The notes: generated by a model from the sequence alone, not told the origin. DNA of 12,719 bases from JBCCFX01 sp039029515 (GCA_039029515.1 JBCCFX010000120.1:1-12719); one strand, 5' to 3'. Counted from the stretch's first letter, positions 1 through 7,804 are shown. A program made the numbers and translations.

Positions 1-1652
1 CGCGGACGACAATGACCAACGTCGATGTCGATATTCGTATGGCGAAGGCAGGCGACACCACGACGCCACTGGGCACGGTGACGTTGCGCAACATTGATGT
101 GCCGACGACCGAGCGTGTGCTTGGTCTTGAAGCGGGAACGATCGCGAACTGGACGGGCGCATCGGGCACGCTAGGCGTGGAAATGCGGCCGCCGGGTTCG
201 AAACTGTATGACATTCTCGTCACGCCAGACATGGCGCAACTCGCTGGCGCATTCACCGTGCGCGTCGACGAAACGATGATCGATGCCACCGGCGAAGCGA
301 CGCGATTCGAGTTGTCCGAAGCCGCGGCGACGAATCTGTTCGGCAGTGCAGGCGATGAGCCGGGCGAACCGCCGGCGCTTCGTGTTGCCGGCAGCGTGCC
401 GATGACGTTCTCGCTCGCACAGGGACAGTTCCCGCGGAAGATGGCCGAAGATGAACCCTTCGACCCGACGAAGGTCGCACTGTCGGCAACGCTGGATGGC
501 GGACCGTTGCGTCTCATCGATCGCGAAGGCCTCGAGACGATGATCAACACGATCGGCATGGAAATTGGTGCCAACGCATTTGGTACCGAAGGTCTGACCT
601 ACGAACTGACCGGGCGCGGCGTTGATGCCAGTGCAGAGCCGATTGTCTTTGTCGATGGGACGATTTCGAATTTGCTTGATGCGGAATCGAAGCTTTCCCT
701 TGGAACGGCGACCTCCAACCTGACCGCCAAAGTCAACGCGTTGCCAACGCCGCTGGTGGATAACATCATCGGGCTTGACGGACTGCTGACCTCTGCGGTG
801 GGTCCGAACCTGAACGCAACCTTTGTCGCGAACGATTTCTCCAGTACAACCGGCGATCTCACGGGCGACATCAAGACTGCATCCGCAGCCCTGCACGCAT
901 ACGTGCGCGGTGAAGATCGTGCCATTGTGATTACGGAGCAGGATCCGTTGAGCGCGCAGCTTGCGATTACTCCGGAGTTCAGCCGGCAGATCCTTGGCAA
1001 ACTACAGCCGATTCTGGCGGAGATTCGTTCGACCGAAAAGCCGATGGGACTTGTCGTGTCGAACGGTTACTTTCCGCTTGATAAGGATCTGTCGCGCATG
1101 AACGCAGATATCGACATCACGCTTGGCGCGGTCGAGATTGATGCGGGCTCCGCGGCGTTTGCACTCCTGACGATTTTTGACACGCCGAAGAAGACCGTGC
1201 CGGGGTACTTCGAGCCGTTGCAGATTCGCATTCGTGACGGTGTTGTTCGGTATGACCAATGTCGTGTCACGATCGGTGCGGTGAGTCTCGATTACGCCGG
1301 GGAAATCAACCTTGCGACGAAGGCTGTCAACCTCAGCACGGAAGTGCCGTTGGGCGCGTTGTCATCGAGCATCAAGGAACTTCGCAACCTACCGGTCGGC
1401 ACGAAATTGCCGATGAAAACGACCGGCTCGTTCGGTTCCTTGAAGACGGAGCTGGATCTGCAGAATCTCGCCGGTTCCTTGCTTGAGGGCGCCGTTGAAA
1501 GCACGCTTGGCAACGTCCTTGATGACGCACTTGGTGGCGGTAACAAGGATGGCGAAGAGGACGGTGATATCGGTGGTCAGATCCTCGATGGTCTCTTCGG
1601 CGGCGGCAGGAAGAAGGACAAGCCGAAAGATGATGACAACGGCGGTGGGTGA
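1..1652 (+). CDS. AsmA/TamB-like envelope protein, C-terminal part
   Basis: The frame is already open at base 1, so the ATG at 12 is probably internal and the true start lies upstream of the window. About 549 residues are visible. The protein is a long run of alternating beta-type segments with few aromatic residues and no membrane segment. Its last third has the layout of AsmA/TamB-family C-termini: a segment around FEPLQIRIRDGVVRY, a cysteine-containing strand, a YAGEINLATKAVNLSTEVPL block, a TTGSFGSLKTELDL block, then a glycine- and charge-rich low-complexity tail ending in DDDNGGG. AsmA-like proteins are envelope proteins linked to lipid transport or outer-membrane assembly; that role here is inference from the fold pattern. 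The gene is convergent with the NIF3-family gene, with a single base between the two stop codons. A planctomycete-specific family with the same beta layout is the alternative. Confidence 0.6.
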   Translation, partial: RTTMTNVDVDIRMAKAGDTTTPLGTVTLRNIDVPTTERVLGLEAGTIANWTGASGTLGVEMRPPGSKLYDILVTPDMAQLAGAFTVRVDETMIDATGEATRFELSEAAATNLFGSAGDEPGEPPALRVAGSVPMTFSLAQGQFPRKMAEDEPFDPTKVALSATLDGGPLRLIDREGLETMINTIGMEIGANAFGTEGLTYELTGRGVDASAEPIVFVDGTISNLLDAESKLSLGTATSNLTAKVNALPTPLVDNIIGLDGLLTSAVGPNLNATFVANDFSSTTGDLTGDIKTASAALHAYVRGEDRAIVITEQDPLSAQLAITPEFSRQILGKLQPILAEIRSTEKPMGLVVSNGYFPLDKDLSRMNADIDITLGAVEIDAGSAAFALLTIFDTPKKTVPGYFEPLQIRIRDGVVRYDQCRVTIGAVSLDYAGEINLATKAVNLSTEVPLGALSSSIKELRNLPVGTKLPMKTTGSFGSLKTELDLQNLAGSLLEGAVESTLGNVLDDALGGGNKDGEEDGDIGGQILDGLFGGGRKKDKPKDDDNGGG

Positions 1653-1653
1653 T

Positions 1654-2775
1654 TCACGGCAGTGTCGTCAGCGGATATTGATCAGCCGATGCAATCTCGA
1701 TGATGCATGAGTCGCCTGCGCGCTGCGCGATCGCCTCTCGATAGCGCGGGAGATATCCACGCTCCGTGTTACTGTGTCCCGCGAGCATGACCGTACACCC
1801 GCGCGCCTGCGCATCGAGCACATCGTGATATCGCATTTCGCCCGTGAGGAACAGGTCACATCCGCGCGCAATCGCGGCATCAAGGAGCGATCCGCCTGCG
1901 CCGGCGCACACGCCGACCGTCGTGGCGGGAGCATCAGATGCCGATGCGCTGACGCGCAACGATGTCACGCCAAGATGCGATGCTACGGTCGGGGCAAGTG
2001 CTGTCACGGTCCTGGGCGATGCAAGCCGGCAAAGTCGACCCATGCCGGCGTGGGAGTCCGGCGGTGACGTCAACGCATAGATATCAAACGCCGGCTCTTC
2101 GTATGGATGCGCATTGCGAAGCGCGCGGACGACCTGCGCAAGCGTTGTATCGCTGCACACCATTTCAAGTCGCGATTCCGGCTGTCGTTCAAATTGGCCG
2201 GCGGTGCCGGCCGCCGGTGATGTTGAATCATCGCCTCGAAACGATCCGTAACCGGTGAGTTCAAAAGAGCATTCGGCATACGCGCCGATCTCGCCCGCGC
2301 CAGCGTGTGCCATGGCATTGCGAATCGTTGCGACGGCGTCAGCCGGGCAGAACGTCACGATCTTCCGGTTGGCCCGGCCGTTCGGAGTCGTCGCATGCTC
2401 GAGTGATTCGACGTCGCCAGGGCCGAATGGTTCGAGCAGCCAGTCGTTGACGCCGCCCGGCACGGCATCAAGAGCTGTGTGTGGGCTGTAGATCGCGATG
2501 CGATGCGCCAGCGCGTCGAGGATGATCTTTGAACGCCAGGACGAATCGGTGATCGTTTTGAGCGGCGTGAAGATCGGCGGGTGATACGCGACGATGCACT
2601 CGATGCGTTGATCGATGGCTTCCGCGATGACCGCGGGTGTCAGGTCGATCGTCAGCAGGACGCGGTGCGCCGGCCAGTCCTTCGCGCCGGCAAGCAAACC
2701 GACGTTGTCCCATGATGCAGCTCGGTCCAGCGGTGCAATGGCGTGCAGATGTGCGGTCAGGTCTCGGACGAACAT
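1654..2775 (-). CDS. NIF3-family dinuclear-metal protein (long, YqfO/NIF3L1-like form)
   Basis: This 373-residue protein matches the NIF3/YbgI family, which binds two metal ions in a hexameric ring; older annotations call it GTP cyclohydrolase I type 2, but the true substrate is unsettled. Visible family motifs are SWDNVGLLAG (21-30), AYHPPIF (63-69), YSPHTALDAVPGGVNDWL (96-113), TGEMRYHDVLDA (311-322) and GHSNTERG (333-340). Likely metal ligands by family comparison are H65, D103, H334 and E338. Residues about 137-235, with HPYEEPAFDIY at 223-233, form the CutA/PII-like insert of the long family members. The YHPPIF and IYSPHTA wording resembles eukaryotic NIF3L1; the first His of the usual HH pair is Tyr here. 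I chose the ATG at 2775 because the family begins at this point; a further 46 in-frame upstream residues are low-complexity and lie inside the preceding gene. It is the last gene of a three-gene minus-strand cluster, 7 nt after the glycosyltransferase stop. No clear Shine-Dalgarno site is present. Confidence 0.93.
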   Translation of the reverse strand: MFVRDLTAHLHAIAPLDRAASWDNVGLLAGAKDWPAHRVLLTIDLTPAVIAEAIDQRIECIVAYHPPIFTPLKTITDSSWRSKIILDALAHRIAIYSPHTALDAVPGGVNDWLLEPFGPGDVESLEHATTPNGRANRKIVTFCPADAVATIRNAMAHAGAGEIGAYAECSFELTGYGSFRGDDSTSPAAGTAGQFERQPESRLEMVCSDTTLAQVVRALRNAHPYEEPAFDIYALTSPPDSHAGMGRLCRLASPRTVTALAPTVASHLGVTSLRVSASASDAPATTVGVCAGAGGSLLDAAIARGCDLFLTGEMRYHDVLDAQARGCTVMLAGHSNTERGYLPRYREAIAQRAGDSCIIEIASADQYPLTTLP

Positions 2776-2782
2776 GCGCGCA

Positions 2783-4309
2783 TCATACGTCGACGCGGCG
2801 TCGAATGAGACGCGGGCCGAGATCAATCGCGAGGGCCAGGTAGACCGGCACGTACGCACACCACAGTACCCACGGCGGTGTCGTCCACTCCACCACATCG
2901 CCAAGCTGGACATAGCCCCAGGAAATCGTGAGCGATGCGATCCACACGGCGGGGCTCATCGCGACCGGCGCGAGCGCAAGTGCCCACAGCAGATACCACG
3001 GGTGCGCGGTCGAACTGAACAGGACCATGGCGAGCAATATGACCCGCGCGCCATCGAACGGCGTCAGCCGGCTTCGCCAGACAATGAGAATCACCAGCGC
3101 GATCAGGCCGAGGCAGATGATCCGCGCGAGTTGCTCCTGACGGTCGTTCGACCAGAGCGATGCAGGATCATCCGCAGCCCAGTATTCCTCTGGCGTGTTC
3201 GTTGCCTTCTCAATCATCCAGAGCGTTGGTTCATACACACTGCCGAAGTGTGCCCACTTCAGACTGAAACGCGTGCTCGTGTCGCGAAGCGCATTGAGCG
3301 GTTCGCCACCCTGCGTGAACCAGAGCGGGGCCGCGACGATGAGGCATGTCAGCGCACCGGTGATGCCGCTGGTCATCCACGCACGCCAGCCGCGTCCTTT
3401 CAGCAGCAGCAGCGCCATTGGTAATGCAACAGGTTTGACCAGAACCGCGAGCGCGAGCGGAATTGTCCATCGGATGATGAGTCGTGCGTTCTCGTGCCAT
3501 GCGAGAAGCGCAACAAGCAGCAAGGCAATGCCGATCACATCCTGATGTCCCGATCCTGCGATTTCCGCAATTGGCAACGGATGCCAGGCATAGAGCACAG
3601 ACCACCACAGCGAACGTCCGTTGCGCGCAAGCAGCACGATCAGCAAGCCGATGATGACCAGATCGATGACCACGAACGCCGCACGAAACAGTCGTTCTTC
3701 ACGCACGAGGTTCCATTGCGCATCACGCGTGGTCATCGCAATGCCGCCAAATGTCCACTGGGACATTGGCAGGTAGATCGTGGTGAGCTCTGCGTTGTTG
3801 ATGTGGCGTGCAGTATCGCGCTCGCCGGGCCAGGCCTGCTCGCGCACGACGAAGGGATTTGACGGATCAAACGTCTGCATCGACGTCGCGGGAACGGGCA
3901 GATACGGGTTGACGCCGTGCGCGAGGTTCTCGCCGTCATAGATGTAGCGGTAGAGATCATCGCTGAGCGCGGGTCGATGCGTCACGATGGTGACGAGGCG
4001 TGCGCTCGCGGCAATCAGGAGGATCGTCAGTGCACTGGTGCGCAGTTGCCGGGCTGACGCGGACGGTGTGTCGTCATCGTGGTCGAGCCGCTGATCGGTT
4101 CGGCGCAAGTGGAACCACACGCCAGTGAGCGCGATCCAGGCAATGCCGGATGCGATCCAGTAAGGCCACAGTGCATCGAGGTTCGCCTGACCGCTTTCGA
4201 CCGTGGCGTCGCGCGCGATCTCAAGCTGGCTCAGTGTCCAGACCACCGGCACCAGCGCGCATGCCGATGCTGTGAGCCAGGCGATTCGAGATGCACTCCG
4301 GTTCAGCAC
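2783..4309 (-). CDS. Polytopic GT-C family glycosyltransferase (GT87/mannosyltransferase-like)
   Basis: The 508-residue product is an integral membrane protein with about ten or more hydrophobic segments (for example near 10-25, 48-66, 91-108, 211-228, 259-272, 283-303, 314-331, 395-411, 422-433 and 440-465). After the second segment comes DDLYRYIYDGENLAHG (117-132) followed by NPYLP, the acidic motif region of GT-C transferases that use polyprenyl-phosphate sugars. Further family-like motifs are AGSGHQDVIG (251-260) and TAHPWYLLWALALAP (434-448). GT-C enzymes move a sugar, often mannose, from a lipid-phosphate donor to an acceptor on the outer face of the membrane; donor and acceptor cannot be read from sequence here. 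The start is GTG at 4309, 19 nt after the amidohydrolase-like stop, with no recognisable Shine-Dalgarno site, so translation may depend on the upstream gene. Related polyprenol mannosyltransferases or carotenoid-glycoside enzymes are alternatives within the same superfamily. Confidence 0.8.
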   Translation of the reverse strand: MLNRSASRIAWLTASACALVPVVWTLSQLEIARDATVESGQANLDALWPYWIASGIAWIALTGVWFHLRRTDQRLDHDDDTPSASARQLRTSALTILLIAASARLVTIVTHRPALSDDLYRYIYDGENLAHGVNPYLPVPATSMQTFDPSNPFVVREQAWPGERDTARHINNAELTTIYLPMSQWTFGGIAMTTRDAQWNLVREERLFRAAFVVIDLVIIGLLIVLLARNGRSLWWSVLYAWHPLPIAEIAGSGHQDVIGIALLLVALLAWHENARLIIRWTIPLALAVLVKPVALPMALLLLKGRGWRAWMTSGITGALTCLIVAAPLWFTQGGEPLNALRDTSTRFSLKWAHFGSVYEPTLWMIEKATNTPEEYWAADDPASLWSNDRQEQLARIICLGLIALVILIVWRSRLTPFDGARVILLAMVLFSSTAHPWYLLWALALAPVAMSPAVWIASLTISWGYVQLGDVVEWTTPPWVLWCAYVPVYLALAIDLGPRLIRRRVDV

Positions 4310-4328
4310 GCCGCAGATGGTATGGAGA

Positions 4329-5654
4329 TCAATTGTCGATCAGGCCGCGCTGACGGTATTTCTCGCGGTACTTCTCGTACATCTCCGTCTGTCGACTGGA
4401 GAGATCGATCTTGCGACCGTCGATGAACGCATGCTTGACCTGCATCGTCATCTCCAGTGGGTCACCATCTGTGACAATGAGCGTGGCACTCTTGCCGGCG
4501 GCGAGACTGCCGTACATCTCGTCAATGCCAAGCACCGTTGCGGCGTCGATCGTGATCGCTTTGATGGCATCTTCGCGAGACAGACCGTACTGGACTGCGG
4601 TCGCGGCATGATGATTGAGGTTGCGTTCGCTTCCCGCGCCGGAGCCCGGAGCGATGCAGTACCGAATGCCGGCTTCTTCCAGCACGGACGGCAGCGTGAA
4701 CGGTCGATCGTACGCATCGTCGCGCCGTGCCGGGAGGCGGTGTGTTCCGTTGATGATCACCGGGACGTCGTGCGTCTTGAGCGAGGCAATGGCTTCATCC
4801 GCGCCATAGCCGCCAACAATGACGATCTGGTAGCCGCGCTTGATGGACCATGAAATCGCCGACTCGATCTGCGCTGCGGTTGCAGCCCAGACAAATAAAG
4901 GTTGCTCTCCCGCGAGGATAGGACGCATCGCTTCAAAGCGAAGGTCGGTCTTCATCGACGGATCATGCTCGTGCGCGGCGACGTAGGCTTCCGCGACATC
5001 AAACAGCTTGTCGATGCGATCGAGGTTCTTCGCAATGTCCTTGCGCTGTTCATCCGCGGACTTTGTAATCCAGCGTGCGGTGCGCGGCTGCACGCTCGGC
5101 CAGTTCATCACCAGGCCGGCTTCAGCCGCAATGCACATGTCTTCCCACGTCCAGCCGTCCATACGAATGATCGCGGATCGTCCGATGACGGTTCCGCCGG
5201 TCGGCAGCGTCATCGCCACGAGGATGCCATTCGCGCGGGCGACGGGAATCAGATCGGTATCCGGATTGATCGCGACCGCAGCTCGAACTTCCGGCGTGAC
5301 GTCGCCGAGCTCGTTGTGATCGTTCGTGACATCAACCGCGCTCGTCTCGACGAGGCCAAGCCGCGTCTGCGCCGCGATCAGGCCTGGATAGACGTGCATG
5401 CCTTCGAGGTCGATTTCCGTTGTTCCCGGCGCCACCGACGCGGGACGTCCTGAACCCATGCCAGTGATGCGCCCGTTGTCGAACGCGATGTAACCGTTGT
5501 CGATCGACGCTGTAGTGACAGGATGGATCGATGCGTTGTAGAGGATGACCGGCGACTGCTGTTCGGGTGCCGGCACCTGACGCGATTGTGCGAACGCGGA
5601 TGCGGATGGAAGCAGCAGGGCGACGAGCACAATGAGGCGGTGGCATGAACGCAT
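4329..5654 (-). CDS. Exported amidohydrolase-like protein lacking the metal-binding HxH motif
   Basis: The 441-residue protein has a signal peptide (about 1-22, cleaving after AFA). It then shows the imidazolonepropionase-like (COG1228-type) amidohydrolase layout: an N-terminal beta-sandwich with VILYNASIHPV, strand 1 of the barrel at YPGLIAAQTRLGL (89-101), and a C-terminal block with YGLSREDAIKAIT (356-368) and YGSLAAGKSATLIVTDGDPL (381-400). Active members read PGLIDAHTHL at strand 1. Here the Asp and both His are replaced (A94, Q96, R98), the usual VHA histidine position reads VWA (255-257), and the strand-8 Asp region reads IAPGSGAG. It is therefore probably not a standard metal-dependent hydrolase and may be a binding protein or a regulatory partner. 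A GAGGAG ribosome site lies 8 nt before the ATG. It is the first gene of a minus-strand cluster and is divergent from the dockerin-like pair. The fold assignment is firm; loss of activity is inference. Confidence 0.85.
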   Translation of the reverse strand: MRSCHRLIVLVALLLPSASAFAQSRQVPAPEQQSPVILYNASIHPVTTASIDNGYIAFDNGRITGMGSGRPASVAPGTTEIDLEGMHVYPGLIAAQTRLGLVETSAVDVTNDHNELGDVTPEVRAAVAINPDTDLIPVARANGILVAMTLPTGGTVIGRSAIIRMDGWTWEDMCIAAEAGLVMNWPSVQPRTARWITKSADEQRKDIAKNLDRIDKLFDVAEAYVAAHEHDPSMKTDLRFEAMRPILAGEQPLFVWAATAAQIESAISWSIKRGYQIVIVGGYGADEAIASLKTHDVPVIINGTHRLPARRDDAYDRPFTLPSVLEEAGIRYCIAPGSGAGSERNLNHHAATAVQYGLSREDAIKAITIDAATVLGIDEMYGSLAAGKSATLIVTDGDPLEMTMQVKHAFIDGRKIDLSSRQTEMYEKYREKYRQRGLIDN

Positions 5655-5662
5655 GTCAGGGT

Positions 5663-5668
5663 CTCCTC
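5663..5668 (-). promoter_or_regulatory. Ribosome binding site of the 441-residue amidohydrolase-like gene
   Basis: On the minus strand the sequence reads GAGGAG with an 8-nt spacer to the ATG at 5654. It supports this start and is one of the few clear Shine-Dalgarno sites in the window. Confidence 0.6.
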
Positions 5669-5687
5669 AAGTCGGGAAGCGGCGATT

Positions 5688-5714
5688 GTACGTCGACTCG
5701 GTCCGGGAACGTAC
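5688..5714. repeat. Inverted repeat GTACGT...ACGTAC in divergent promoter region
   Basis: Perfect 6-bp arms at 5688-5693 and 5709-5714 are separated by 15 nt, in the 181-nt space between the divergent starts at 5654 (minus) and 5836 (plus). The arms are themselves near-palindromic. This could be an operator, but no regulator gene is adjacent and arms this short can arise by chance. Confidence 0.3.
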
Positions 5715-5780
5715 TGTCCCACGCTCAGATCCGTTGATTGAACCTCCATGCGGGCATTTTGGACGCACGCCGGCCGCCAC

Positions 5781-5817
5781 CCATCGGTAGGATGGACCGG
5801 CATCGATTGCGATCGAT
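5781..5817. repeat. Two adjacent small inverted repeats upstream of the dockerin-like pair
   Basis: CCATC (5781-5785) pairs with GATGG (5791-5795) across a 5-nt loop, and ATCGAT (5802-5807) pairs with ATCGAT (5812-5817) across TGCG. Both lie immediately before the ribosome binding site at 5823, so on the plus-strand transcript they would sit in the 5' leader or at the promoter. The function, operator or leader hairpin, is not determined. Confidence 0.35.
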
Positions 5818-5822
5818 CCTCT

Positions 5823-5829
5823 GGAGGAG
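5823..5829 (+). promoter_or_regulatory. Strong ribosome binding site GGAGGAG
   Basis: GGAGGAG lies 6 nt before the ATG at 5836. It is the best Shine-Dalgarno match in the window and fixes the start of the first dockerin-like gene. Confidence 0.8.
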
Positions 5830-5835
5830 AAACCC

Positions 5836-6867
5836 ATGCCTCGTATCACGACTCTGGTGTCCGTCATGTCGGTGTCGGCTGCACTGACCGCAGCACATGC
5901 CGGACCGCCCGTACCGCCGGGTCTTGAAGCGGATCTCAATACGCCATTCGGCGCGCAGGTCATTGTGACCGCCGACCTGTCGGTGACGTCAGATTTGCTG
6001 GGGACGAGCTCCGATACCGATGTGCAGACGGTTTCCGTCGCCGCCAATAGGTTCCTTGGTGTCACGCCCGATGTCACGCCCGGGGCTGGTACATCGCTTG
6101 AGAACCTCGTCGTGTCGTTCGGCAACGTTCCTTTCACGTTCGAGTTGTTCTGCCTTCCGTTCATTGGATGTCAGACCCTGACGGTTGACGTAGAGAACCT
6201 CGTGCTGACGCAGGTTGGCGCTTCGTGCGCATCGCTCGATGCATCACAGGATGTGACCTATGCAATCGACATCAGCGCGATCGGCACGACCGTGATCGGC
6301 GGCATTGTCATGGATACCGTGCCGATCGATTTCGTGGAACCGAGTGCGATCTCTGCGAACGTCACGGAGTCCGCATTCGAAGTCACATTGTCGAACCTCG
6401 GCGTTGCGCCGCTCAATGCGGACATTCCGCCGGCCGATCTGCCGGCTGGATTCAGCGCTGTGTCATTGACCATCACCATCGACTTCCTGACGACCACGCT
6501 TGAAGGAACCGGGTTTGCGCCGCCGTTCAATCTCGATATGGATGAAGACGGTGTTCTGAACGTCTGCGATAACTGCCCGGATGTGATGAACGCCGATCAG
6601 GCCGATGGCGACATGAACGGCATCGGCGATGCCTGCGAAGTGCTGATCCTGCCTTGTCCCGCCGACTGCGCACCGGACAATGGTGATGGCACATTCGGCA
6701 ACGGACTCGTCAACATCGATGATCTGCTTGCGGTCATCAACGCATTCGGCAGTGCCGGCGGGCCGTGTGACAACGCGCCGGACAACGGCGATGGCACGTT
6801 CGGCAATGATCTGATCAACATTGATGATCTGCTTGGCGTCATCAACGCGTTTGGTGCGTGCCCGTGA
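5836..6867 (+). CDS. Exported protein with thrombospondin-type-3 motif and dockerin-like C-terminus
   Basis: The 343-residue product starts with a signal peptide (1-22, likely cut after AHA). Residues about 23-232 are a beta-rich secreted domain with four cysteines (C106, C112, C131 and one more in the C-terminal modules) that I do not recognise. Residues 234-268 (DMDEDGVLNVCDNCPDV then DGDMNGIGDACE) are a thrombospondin type 3 calcium-binding motif. Residues 274-343 hold two dockerin-like units, each DNGDGTFGN followed by NIDDLLxVINAFG, the second ending in ACP. The Asp/Asn spacing suggests calcium loops. In Planctomycetes such C-terminal modules are found on exported proteins; their partner is generally unknown, and cellulosome assembly should not be assumed. 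The start is supported by GGAGGAG at 5823. The stop overlaps the start of the next gene (GTGA), and the two encoded C-termini are similar. Confidence 0.88.
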   Translation: MPRITTLVSVMSVSAALTAAHAGPPVPPGLEADLNTPFGAQVIVTADLSVTSDLLGTSSDTDVQTVSVAANRFLGVTPDVTPGAGTSLENLVVSFGNVPFTFELFCLPFIGCQTLTVDVENLVLTQVGASCASLDASQDVTYAIDISAIGTTVIGGIVMDTVPIDFVEPSAISANVTESAFEVTLSNLGVAPLNADIPPADLPAGFSAVSLTITIDFLTTTLEGTGFAPPFNLDMDEDGVLNVCDNCPDVMNADQADGDMNGIGDACEVLILPCPADCAPDNGDGTFGNGLVNIDDLLAVINAFGSAGGPCDNAPDNGDGTFGNDLINIDDLLGVINAFGACP

Positions 6868-7760
6868 ACCACGGATTTCAGTGGATTGAAGTCGCCGCAA
6901 TCGTTGGTGCGCTTTCGTGCGCTGCGCACGCCGGTACGGTTGAACTTGACCTTCCGGTGGTGCGGGACGCCACGGTGTACTCGGAGAACATCGACGGCGC
7001 GAACGGTGTTGGTACAGCGTTCGTCGCGGGGCGGACGAACATGGGCGCGATTCGTCGCGGTCTGATCCAGTTCGACACATCGGTCATTCCTGAACATGCC
7101 GTGGTGCTATCGGTGGAATTCTCGTTGACGCTCGCACAAACGAATGCCGGCGATCAGCCGATGACGTTGCATCGCGTGCTCGAAGATTGGTCAACCGGCA
7201 CATCGGCGTCTGGCGGCGGTCAGCCTGCGACGGCAACGCAGGATGATGTGACATGGCGATATCGCTCGTATGTCGCGTCCGATCCGACCATGAGCCCCGC
7301 ATGGTCAGTCGATGGCGGTGCGTTTGTGAAGCAACCGAGCGCAACATCGATCGTCGGTTCGGATCAGGTGGAGTACACGTGGGCCTCCACGCCCGCACTT
7401 GTCGCGGATGTGCAATCCTGGCGTGAGGATGCAAGCGGCAATCGCGGCTGGATTCTCGTGGCGGACAAAGGCGGTACGAAGCGGTTCTTTTCCAGTGATG
7501 ATGCCAATGCCATGCGTCGGCCGCGGTTGACGGTGATGTATGACATTCCCTGCCCAGCCGACTGTTCGCCGTTCATCGGTGATCAGGTCATCGGCGACGG
7601 TGCGGTCAACATTGATGATCTCGTTGGTGTCATCAACGCGTTTGGTGCCGAGGGCCCATGCGATGTCGCGCCAGACAACGGTGATGGCACATACGGCAAC
7701 GGCGTGATCAACATCGATGACCTGATGGCCGTGCTGAACGCGGTGGGTGCGTGCCCGTGA
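6652..7760 (+). repeat. Dockerin-like module repeated in two adjacent genes (four half-units)
   Basis: Four related coding units centre on the NIDDL motif near 6713, 6818, 7608 and 7709. Units 2 and 4 end in the same 15 bases (GGTGCGTGCCCGTGA at 6853-6867 and 7746-7760), which include the stop codon. Coordinates span both modules; the DNRLRE domain lies between them and is not part of the repeat. Confidence 0.7.
6864..7760 (+). CDS. Exported DNRLRE-domain protein with dockerin-like C-terminus
   Basis: I place the start at GTG 6864, whose GTGA shares four bases with the preceding stop; a GTG at 6858 would add two residues. No Shine-Dalgarno site is present, so translational coupling is likely. 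The 298-residue product has a signal-like N-terminus (IEVAAIVGALSCAAHA, cut near residue 23). Next is a DNRLRE-type beta domain (about 26-227): DATVYSEN, then RRGLIQFDTSVIP, then VLEDWSTGTS, DVTWRY and the RPRLTVMY ending. Residues 229-298 carry two dockerin-like units with NIDDLVGVINAFG and NIDDLMAVLNAVG, ending in ACP as in the upstream protein. DNRLRE domains occur on secreted polysaccharide-associated and adhesion proteins, so surface or extracellular function is inferred. The last 15 bases of this gene are identical to the last 15 of the upstream gene, consistent with a shared or duplicated module. Confidence 0.85.
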   Translation: MNHGFQWIEVAAIVGALSCAAHAGTVELDLPVVRDATVYSENIDGANGVGTAFVAGRTNMGAIRRGLIQFDTSVIPEHAVVLSVEFSLTLAQTNAGDQPMTLHRVLEDWSTGTSASGGGQPATATQDDVTWRYRSYVASDPTMSPAWSVDGGAFVKQPSATSIVGSDQVEYTWASTPALVADVQSWREDASGNRGWILVADKGGTKRFFSSDDANAMRRPRLTVMYDIPCPADCSPFIGDQVIGDGAVNIDDLVGVINAFGAEGPCDVAPDNGDGTYGNGVINIDDLMAVLNAVGACP

Positions 7761-7800
7761 TGGGAAGCCATGAGGGATAAGCGATAAGGCATGAGCCCGT
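7761..7800. repeat. Short reiterated CATGAG/GATAAG sequence
   Basis: Just after the stop at 7760, CATGAG occurs twice (near 7769 and 7790) flanking two copies of GATAAG (near 7775 and 7783). It looks like decayed low-complexity DNA or part of an intergenic repeat; no coding role is seen. Confidence 0.35.
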
Positions 7801-7804
7801 AGGT

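Noticed and set aside
171..896. 241-residue minus-strand open frame within the AsmA-like gene
   Set aside because: Cys/Arg/His-rich shadow of the opposite coding frame, with no family features.
2776..2913. 46-residue N-terminal extension of the NIF3 protein
   Set aside because: It lies inside the glycosyltransferase gene and has no similarity to NIF3 N-termini, while the family start fits the ATG at 2775.
2615..3424. 269-residue plus-strand open frame across the NIF3 and GT-C genes
   Set aside because: Arg-rich, no motif, spans the junction of two well-supported minus-strand genes.
6652..7760. Cellulosome dockerin interpretation
   Set aside because: The units are longer than classical dockerin calcium loops and no glycoside hydrolase or cohesin is present, so only a dockerin-like label is justified.
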